Positions 56,701 through 64,000 of a stretch of DNA of 64,000 nucleotides are shown piece by piece. Positions within the stretch are counted from its first letter, which is position 1. Every line of letters starts with the position of its first letter. Below the pieces are notes generated by a model that was not told the origin of the DNA, did no database searches, and saw nothing but the letters and a program-made list of their open reading frames with translations. A program made the position numbers and the translations under genes. Origin of the DNA: Pseudoscleropodium purum (taxonomy: Eukaryota > Streptophyta > Bryopsida > Hypnales > Brachytheciaceae); contig OZ017803.1 of NCBI GenBank assembly GCA_963969395.1, forward strand, positions 20,708,001 through 20,772,000. The letters are read 5' to 3'.

Positions 56701-59700
56701 GTATTTACCAGTGGAGTAATGTTATGCACCTTCATTTGCATGCAAGAATTGGTAGTCTTTGTTTCATCATTCTAGGATGAAAATTTGTGACTCACCTTAT
56801 ACTATAAGATTATTTAGGAGAGGATTATTTAGATAGTATTGGTTTGATTTGCAGAAACCTTCAAAACAATAGATTTACAGGTTGGCTTCCACCAAATATT
56901 AACCCACGCGACTTGAGGTATGAATATTGCCATGCATGTAAAAAATCTTGGTGTATTTCATTTGAAATATTCTCCTCAGAACTTTGTCTATCAGAAATTG
57001 CGTTCTGTAGCTCTGGTTCCTCTCAATAAGAGAAAGACGAACTGGTGCTTCGGAATTCTTCGATCAGTTGCCAGTCTGTGACATATACACTTGATGCTGA
57101 TCTTGTTCAATTCTTACAGGATTGGCGGTAATAACTTCAGCAATGCACCCCCACCCCCACCCCCACCCCCACCCCCGCCACCCCCGCCACTACCTCCACC
57201 TCCTTCTCCAATTACTCCACCTCCTCTTTCTCCATTTTTACTACTTCCACCTCCACCAAGACAAGCACCCCCTCCTAGTCGAATACCCCCACCGCTTCCA
57301 CAAGGGCCGCGGAGCTCCCTATCGTCGTCAGGCGTCAGTAGATTTTGGACTGGTGGACGAATCGCTGGTGTCACAGTTGTGGTTTTTCTTTCAGGAGTTG
57401 TTGCTGCTCTATGCCTTTATTATTTTTCGCGGAGAAATCGTGGAAATATAGGCCAAGGAGACAATGCGAGTCGTAGACGCCCATGGCGACGCCCACTTAT
57501 CCCACAAGTTTCCACAGGTATTGTTGATACCCATCGGTGAAAATGATACAGTTTGAATTCTGTAGTAAATATCCTCTTTATTGACGAATAGCATTTTTCG
57601 CGGTTGGTTGATTTATTTTTTATGTACTGGAAAGCTGCTGTACTAAAGAAAGAAAGAAAGAAAGAATACTTGAAGCTGACCGTTTTTGCTGTACTATCGT
57701 ATCAAGAATTTATACATACGAAGTTACTAAGTTTGATCATTTTCATTATAAGCCTCTCCGCAATTTTCAATTTTCAAGGAATGTAGAGAAGTTGATGTTT
57801 GATTTTAATTTTGCAGAGAAATTGAATTCGAATCAGAATTTAGGAGAAGAAGGTAAGAACTTTTGTGCGCTTTTTCCCTGGATCTCAGAGATCTAGGGGG
57901 GTACTTTGACGCAGAGATCTACAGAACAATGTGATACATGTACTAGACAGTTTTTTACAACAGCTCTCTTCAACCACGTTAGCGACTTGTAGTTGGGGGA
58001 ACGAATTTTGAGGACGCTTGTGTAATTTTTCGTATTCGATGTGGCAACTTTTGTCAGGTTTATTTCCTGTCTCCAGTGAAAAGGTTGCAAGTCCACGAGA
58101 AATGGGAGAAGATGACTCTCCTCTGTCTCCAGTGAAGACCCAGGATCTCAAGGCACCCCCATCTTTCAAGAATTTTGGTGAGAGCGGTCCTACTCGACCC
58201 CCTCCCAGTAGACCACCACCAGCTAGGTCTACAAAGGCTGTGGTTGCAGCTATTGCATTTTCTGTGGCAGATCTTCAGACCGCCACCAACAGTTTTGCGC
58301 AAGAAAATCTGATTGGAGAAGGGTCTTTGGGTCGAGTATATCGAGGAGAATTTCCTGATGGCCAGGTGATTTACTGATGATCTGAGTGATGTATGAATTG
58401 TTGACATTACTTTTGAGGCTTCCATGATGGCAGAACAGATATTCGAGCGGAGCTTAGGACACATAACTTGTCCTTCGCAATTTTGAGATCCACTTCGACT
58501 TTCCTTTCAACGTAGCAAGCACAGATTTCCTTTTGACTTCACCTGGCAATACACTATCTTGCATCTTAAGTTCCGATTGGGCTGTGCTTTGTGGTCAGGT
58601 ATATGCAGTGAAGAAGCTGGATTCTTCATCACCTGTAATTCAAAATGAGAAAGACTTCCTTGGGGTATTATCCGGTATGGCTAGATTACATCATGGAAAT
58701 ATTACTGAATTAGTTGGTTATTGTGCTGAGCATGGACAACGACTGCTGGTATATCAGTATGTAAACCGTGGAACGCTCAATGATATGCTTCATACGGACG
58801 ATGAAAACACGAAACGCCTGACGTGGAACGCACGAGTAAAGATTGCTCTTGGAACTGCTCGCGCCCTCGAGTGAGTTTCGAAATCCTTGAATGAGATGAT
58901 GCTACTGTCTTGTTTAAGCGGGGTCCTTCTAGTTGGACAACTAAATATGGCTAACACTACAATTCTGTTAGAGGTGGCAACGAAACCATTGATGCAGTAG
59001 CTAATCGCACATTTGCAGCATGGTGCTGACACGGGGTGCTGACTTTGGATTCCCAGCATATGGTTCCGACACCGATAGCCATTATTTAATTTCTTGCGGA
59101 ACGTACTGCAGATACCTGCACGAAGTATGCATTCCTGCTGTCGTCCACCGGAACTTCAAATCTGCAAATGTGCTATTGGATGATGAGCTAAACCCTTTCC
59201 TCACAGACTGCGGAATTGCAGCCCTTACGCCCCTCGGTTCTGATCGACAGGTTTGCATCAGCTTTAGTATCTGCTTGGGAGAAGTTACATTTTTTGCGGT
59301 TAAAGTGTACTTCAAATTTCCTTTAGAAAAGATTGATTTCACGGTATGTATATACGTTGCAGGCCAAATTCCCCACGTCTAGCTAATGCTGAGTGTGCTC
59401 AATTCACACGTTTCTTTGCTAAAATACTTTTCACAATTAAAAGCTTGCATAGTACACCTTTTCGCTCTAGTTCTATTAATGTACGTTGAACGTTTCTGGC
59501 CAAACAGGTGTCAACTCAAATGCTGGGATCATTTGGATATAGCGCCCCTGAGTATGCGATGTCTGCCATCTACACTGTGAAGAGTGACGTGTACAGCTTT
59601 GGTGTGGCCATGCTCGAACTTTTGACCGGTCGCAAGCCGTTGGACAGGTTGATACTACGATTCTCTCAACTTCTATCAATTTGTTGTTAGTTGTGCATGA

Positions 59701-60394
59701 AATTACCCACTCCCTTAAGTCAAAATGATAATGTCTAGCATTCAGATGAATATGTTTCTGTGAATGTATGTATCTAGCTCAATGATTAGGGGTTACTGAT
59801 TAACTAATTAATCAAGAACCATGTTGACCTTCCTCTCTTCATTCAGTGCAAGGTTAAAAGCTGAGCAATCATTAGTACGATGGGCTACGCCACAACTACA
59901 CGACATTGATGCATTGGCCAAGATGGTCGACCCTGCATTGAGTGGAATGTATCCTGCGAAGTCCCTTTCCCGCTTTGCTGATATCATCGCCCTCTGTGTA
60001 CAGGTGAACATCAAGTTCATTCCTCGGTTCATGCCCTTACTGATAATCTCTTCACGTGTAGGGGTTGAGTAAAAAATGGCTGCCGAATTTATGAACATGG
60101 GATTGTCCTTTTGAATCGAAGCTCAGAATCCAGACATGATTAGAATTCCAACCACTAAAGAATCTAAGCTTTAATTGTAGGAAGACGAAACTGCCTGAAA
60201 GCATTGCTAAGACTCTTGGCACTTGAATGATACAGCCGGAGCCTGAATTTCGTCCTGGAATGTCCGAAGTAACGCAAGCTCTTGTACGACTCATGCAACG
60301 AGCGAGCCTCAACAAACGCAGATCAGGTGACGGCGACTTTGGAGCATCAACCGGGAGTTTGGGTGGGCATGATCCCTCGGACTCTTCAACTTGA
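53793..60394 (+). CDS. STRUBBELIG-family LRR receptor-like (pseudo)kinase (gene 4)
   Basis: Exons: 53793-53883, 54233-54365, 54598-54669, 54850-54915, 55087-55158, 55286-55357, 55724-55795, 55975-56046, 56855-56917, 57120-57517, 57817-57852, 58058-58365, 58599-58870, 59112-59250, 59508-59647, 59847-60003, 60236-60394; 773 aa. A signal peptide (residues 1-~25) precedes an SRF-type N-cap ([18 protein letters not shown]) and about seven LRRs (75-237), five of them on exact 72-nt exons cut in phase 2. Then a proline-rich stretch (~245-300), a membrane helix (~319-340; [19 protein letters not shown]) and a kinase-like domain (~450-735). The Gly-rich loop GEGSLGRV and Lys490 (VYAVKK) are present, but HRD is HRN (Asn590) and DFG is DCG (Cys609). 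This matches the atypical STRUBBELIG receptors, thought to signal without normal catalysis at the plasma membrane in tissue morphogenesis. It ends in a Gly/Ser-rich tail. Confidence 0.93.
56123..56343. mobile_element. TTAA-flanked MITE (221 bp) in intron 8 of gene 4
   Basis: It is flanked by TTAA at 56123-56126 and 56340-56343. The left end reads TTAACCCCTTACCGCTCC and the right end, read inverted, TTAACCCCTGTGCGCCTG. Near the left end a small hairpin occurs (CGTCCA, AAATC, TGGACG). It lies wholly within the intron 56047-56854. Related ends are at 21992 and 42682. Confidence 0.7.
57147..57195 (+). repeat. In-frame CCCCCA microsatellite coding poly-proline in gene 4
   Basis: Five to six CCCCCA units followed by CCGCCA-type units encode an uninterrupted run of about 15 prolines just outside the membrane helix. 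The length is likely to vary between individuals without changing the frame. Confidence 0.8.
57640..57666 (+). repeat. AAAG microsatellite in intron of gene 4
   Basis: About five AAAG (GAAA) units in the intron following exon 10. Confidence 0.8.
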
Positions 60395-61405
60395 CAATTC
60401 TAAGCCTGAAGCATCAGTTGAACCAGACAAGCATGCTTTTTTGGTGATACTCCAACTCTCCAGTTAAGGGTAATACTTGAAAAATGATATTGTCATTGAC
60501 ATTGAGATAGAAATTTTGGTACATTACCCTTGTAAAATTTGTCCACAATTTTCTTGAAGAGCGCCCAGAGCTTGACGACGTACTAACACCGTGGATTGAA
60601 TAGCCCTAGACATTTAAACTCCCAGTATCCGGCATGCACAGAACTAGGCTGTTCATTGGACACAAAATAGGTGGCGGGGATTGAAATTTTGAGTGTTCCT
60701 AGTTTTACTTCGAACAAGCGATCTGATTTTATGTCCGATTTGAACTCACTTTGGCAGTCTGTGTATCACCATTGCCGTGGGGTAAACACTCCAACATTTT
60801 TTAGTAGCATGGCACCTTAATTGCCAAGTAGAGGTAAGTCATGTCAAATGAAAGCGAGTCAGGAAAAATTAAAGCTCTGATACGTGAAGAAAATGCCTCA
60901 TTGCCTTGGTCACATTGAGTTCAACTTTGCAGAAAAAGGTGCAAGCAGTTCTTTCATACCATTTCAGAGGGTTCTCAACAAATGTTCTCTGCAATGTTAT
61001 GAACTTACTACTGTGCACATACATACCATAAATGAGGCTGTTTGTTTTGATTTGTTTGTTTTGTTTGTTACAGTGAGATCTCCAAAACTGAGCGTCTCCA
61101 GTCACTTTTTTGTTACTGTCAAAAAACTCTCCGTGAGGAGGGGTGCATAGGCTTTGTTTCATTGTGTTCTTACTCATGGTAAAAAGAATATTGAATCTTA
61201 GATTTCTTATGAATTAAAAAAATTAGAAAATCATTTGTACTTTTATTTCATTATATTGTGGCAATGGCACAAGACATATTAGTAGTTCTTGAAGGTTAGT
61301 TTATATAGAAGCATATGAATGATATTAATAGTACCAATGAATGGGTTCTTTTGTTGATAGTTAAAATTTTGTTTAGTTTTAATCCATCTTCTAAATTGTT
61401 CACCT
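60395..61405. other. 3' flank of gene 4 and intergenic DNA
   Basis: Probable 3' UTR, then intergenic sequence. 61060-61145 is similar to 63720-63820 (TTTGTTTGTT, GTTACA(G/A)TGAGATCT and CTC(C/T)(G/T)(T/G)GAGGAGGG blocks), a dispersed repeat. No gene is seen. Confidence 0.5.
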
Positions 61406-62698
61406 TTAACTCTTGAGTGCCCTATAGCTTCAAATATCACCTCTTTGAATTGAAAATGAACCAAAATAGCCTTGGGTTTTAGTTGTACTAGCAAAAGTAA
61501 AGTATTGGAGGGTAGAATATTGTTGGGAGATGAAGTGGAATGATCTTGGTGGGCGTCAGATGTAGTTGAGGTAGTAACTACTTCTTTTGAACTCATTGTC
61601 ATTGTGACAAAACAATGAGCTCAAATCGAGCCCAATTGATTCTTTATTAATGCCTTGGTACCTTGGGGTATAATTTAAATTAAATTATGTTTTTAGTACC
61701 CCCCTCCATCTACCACTTGGTAAATTTCAAGGGAAGATGGAGTAGCATTTGATATGGGATAAATCTCATATCATATCTATATTCCCATACGATATATGTA
61801 TTCCTATATCATATCCCTATCCCATATAGTATCTATATTTTTGTATCCATATCTAGTACCATATCTGTATCCATATCTGATATCGTATCTACTTTGTATC
61901 CATATCCATAGCTATATTGTATCAATATTGTATCCTGTATTGTATTGACACTTATATTTGTATCTAGATCAATAGCATCTGGGGAGAAATTTTTTTTTTT
62001 AAATTTTAAATCAACAGCTTTCAATTTTTTGTTGAGAGGAGGGAAGAGGAAATGGGAGAAAATGGCTTGTTTGCCTCTTTTCAATACATTGTTGTGTTTG
62101 GACATGGGGATTACCTAGGGCGGGGTACATGCTTGTTCGAGGAATTTTGGATTTAGAGCTTCACTAGTACCATTGATGATGGTTGAGGAAGTTGTTCTAT
62201 ACACAGAAGATCTAAGGTGACCTTAGTGTGATGTTTGTATTGCCATGCTTCATCCAACTTTTTAATTGTCCTTTATCCTACTCTTGATCCACAATAGCCT
62301 CAAAGTGTGCGGAGGGCCAAATTCAATGTTGCACAAACTATGAGGTTCTTGTCAAGTGCAATTGAATTTTGGAAGGTTAGGATTTGTACTTTTACCTCAC
62401 CTCCTAAAATTTGGGAATCAAAGGTCTTTTCTTTCAACTTGAGTGATGTATTGAAGTGCAAAATAGTACTAAAATCCTCTCCTTTGGCAATGATCAATGC
62501 AATTTTGACCTTTATAATCTTCCAACTTCATTAGTAACTCTTTCCAAATTTTCAATGTGTTTTTAAAGCCAATCTCTTTTTTGTATTCATTAGTGAAACT
62601 TTGTGGATCTAATTTTAACATGGGTGGCAACAAATTGATTGGGAGGTAGTCTTGCATGGCCAAAAACTTGTGAACATACAAAGGTGCTCAAGGATTAA
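61406..62698 (-). mobile_element. TTAA-type element (1293 bp) with coding-like minus-strand remnants
   Basis: It is flanked by TTAA at both ends. The left end is TTAACTCTTGAGTGCCCTAT and the right end, read inverted, TTAATCCTTGAGCACCTTTG. Minus-strand open frames at 62469-62681, 62300-62497 and 61279-61602 (the last running past the left end) may be remnants of a gene, but I recognise no transposase motif. A second, similar right end (GCATACAAAGG, then TTAGGGGTTAA) follows at 62735. Confidence 0.5.
61750..61975. repeat. Degenerate TATCCATATC / GATATGGATAC tandem array
   Basis: The sequence is built of variants of ATATC, GTATCC and CATATC with a period of about 10-12 bp. On the minus strand it reads as a Tyr/Gly/Asp/Met repeat, which is a by-product of the tandem structure. 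It lies inside the 1293-bp TTAA element. Confidence 0.75.
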
Positions 62699-63261
62699 TC
62701 TTTAAAGTGAGCATACAAAGGGGCTTAGGGGTTAATCCTTCGAGAACATCACTATGTCCATTTATTCTTGTAATTATACTATTGTGGCAAAGTTGATCCT
62801 TCTTTTGTACAAAGTTCAACAAGAGTTAATTTATTGATTCATACAAGTTCTTATTAAAATTTCTTTACATGTTCCCAAATCTTTTGTAACATTTACAACA
62901 AGATAAAACTGAACAAAGAGTAAGGAAAATAAAAATTAGTGACTAAGTTACTAATGATGAATTCATATTCTTCACATTCACATTTTTTAAAGTAGTTAGT
63001 TGGTAGAATTTTGAATAGCAGCATTGTTGAATATATAGTTTTCTTTTCCCCATTCCACCAATGAACTTTGAACTTGCCTTTCGTTGTTCCCAAACATAGG
63101 CTTGTTTGACTGTAATTCTTAAGAGCCCACATCAAGTTGTAGATCACTACGACATTACATATAATTACTCCTAAAAAAACTCTTGACTAATTATTGAATA
63201 ATATTATGAGACATGAAGAAAAGCTAGACTATGACACTTTCTTTGTAATCCACTCATTCAT

Positions 63262-63532
63262 TTAACCCCTAAAAGAGGTTGCCTTTGTTTATATGGTGAC
63301 CATATCGAAAGGATCTAAAAATACAAGTAGCATGTATTGTAGCATAGTGCATTATATGGGACTAATTTTTTTTCTAGTAGCTTTATAAGAATGATAGGAG
63401 AGCAAGTTATGAAATTTGTATAAATTTTGAATAAGTAGAGAATTGTAAAAGATTTTCTTCTATTCAACCTTGCAATGAAGGAACATGGAAACAATAGACC
63501 ACATTGTACTTCCCACCAGCATTAAGGGTTAA
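63262..63532. mobile_element. TTAA-flanked MITE (271 bp)
   Basis: TTAA lies at 63262-63265 and 63529-63532. The left end is TTAACCCCTAAAAGAGG and the right end, read inverted, TTAACCCTTAATGCTGG. No coding capacity. Confidence 0.6.
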
Positions 63533-64000
63533 GTATGTGAATAGATTGGCTTGCTCCTGATTCCTTAATCTTAAGACAAAATCCCTTCTTTCCAAGCAAT
63601 CAACATGGGCAACAAATTGCAAAAAAGATCCTAATTGAGTTGAAGAACAAAACTTCTTAAAGCACCGAAATTGAGCCATTCATCACTTTAGTGTAGGACA
63701 TACTTCTATCTTTCTATTAAATTAGGTTGTTTGTTTTATTAGTTACAATGAGATCTTCCAAACCATGCGTCTTCCATTCACGTGTTTGGTATCATCAAAA
63801 AGCTCTTGGCGAGGAGGGGGTGCTTTGACTTCTACTTCATTATGTGGAGATGGACATTTATTCTTTGTAGGACATGTAGACTGTAAGTAAATTTCGGACT
63901 GGAATTGGCTTGCAAGTATCAAAATGTAAAATGATTATTTTCTATGTTGATGACCTTTTGAAACTCCACTTCCAGTCTCAGAGCTCGCATCTTCGATCAA
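63533..64000. other. Intergenic DNA at window end
   Basis: No gene is seen. 63720-63820 is a relative of 61060-61145. Confidence 0.45.

Noticed and set aside
57114..57374. 86-codon minus-strand Gly-rich frame
   Set aside because: It is the antisense shadow of the poly-proline exon of the receptor gene.
61833..62105. 90-codon minus-strand frame ending in a Tyr/Gly/Asp/Met repeat
   Set aside because: The repetitive part is a translation of the GATATGGATAC-type tandem array and is not evidence of a protein.

Overview
This is nuclear DNA of a land plant. Four multi-exon genes with GT-AG introns can be assembled, and three belong to plant families: a START-domain lipid-binding protein, a plastid-type membrane protein like Arabidopsis At5g03900, and a STRUBBELIG-family leucine-rich-repeat receptor-like (pseudo)kinase. 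The genes sit as more GC-rich islands in very AT-rich, transposon-littered intergenic DNA. That would suit a bryophyte or another seedless plant, but nothing seen here fixes the species.

Layout. 1-6481: a minus-strand Ty3/gypsy chromovirus. Its left (3') LTR is cut by the window edge. Its internal region carries seven in-frame stops and a gag frameshift, yet its two LTRs are almost identical. The LTR promoter holds an array of heat-shock elements just upstream of a TATA box. 6482-12900: AT-rich repeats (a TTAA-flanked element split by a nested TIR element), then a GC-richer leader for gene 1. 12901-15771: gene 1, 8 exons, 469 aa, family not recognised. 15772-25819: repeats and the promoter of gene 2. 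25820-28794: gene 2, START protein, 6 exons, 417 aa. 28795-33204: repeats, then promoter and leader intron of gene 3. 33205-38173: gene 3, 13 exons, 573 aa, including one GC-AG intron. 38174-53792: about 15 kb of transposon remnants with several well-preserved MITEs (TTAA-type, hAT-like, hairpin, and a TAAGGTRGR-TIR family), then the leader of gene 4. 53793-60394: gene 4, STRUBBELIG-like receptor, 17 exons, 773 aa. 60395-64000: repeats, including a 1.3 kb TTAA element.

All four genes are on the plus strand. They show no operon-like or pathway relation: two encode predicted membrane-anchored proteins, one a likely plastid protein and one of unknown location. Exon models were built by hand; reading phase closes across every junction, but no transcript data were available.

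The most interesting signals are the heat-shock-element array in the chromovirus LTR, the contrast between young LTRs and a deamination-scarred coding region, and a whole population of TTAA-flanked elements with CCC(C)T-type ends. These recall the piggyBac superfamily, which would be unusual in a land plant.
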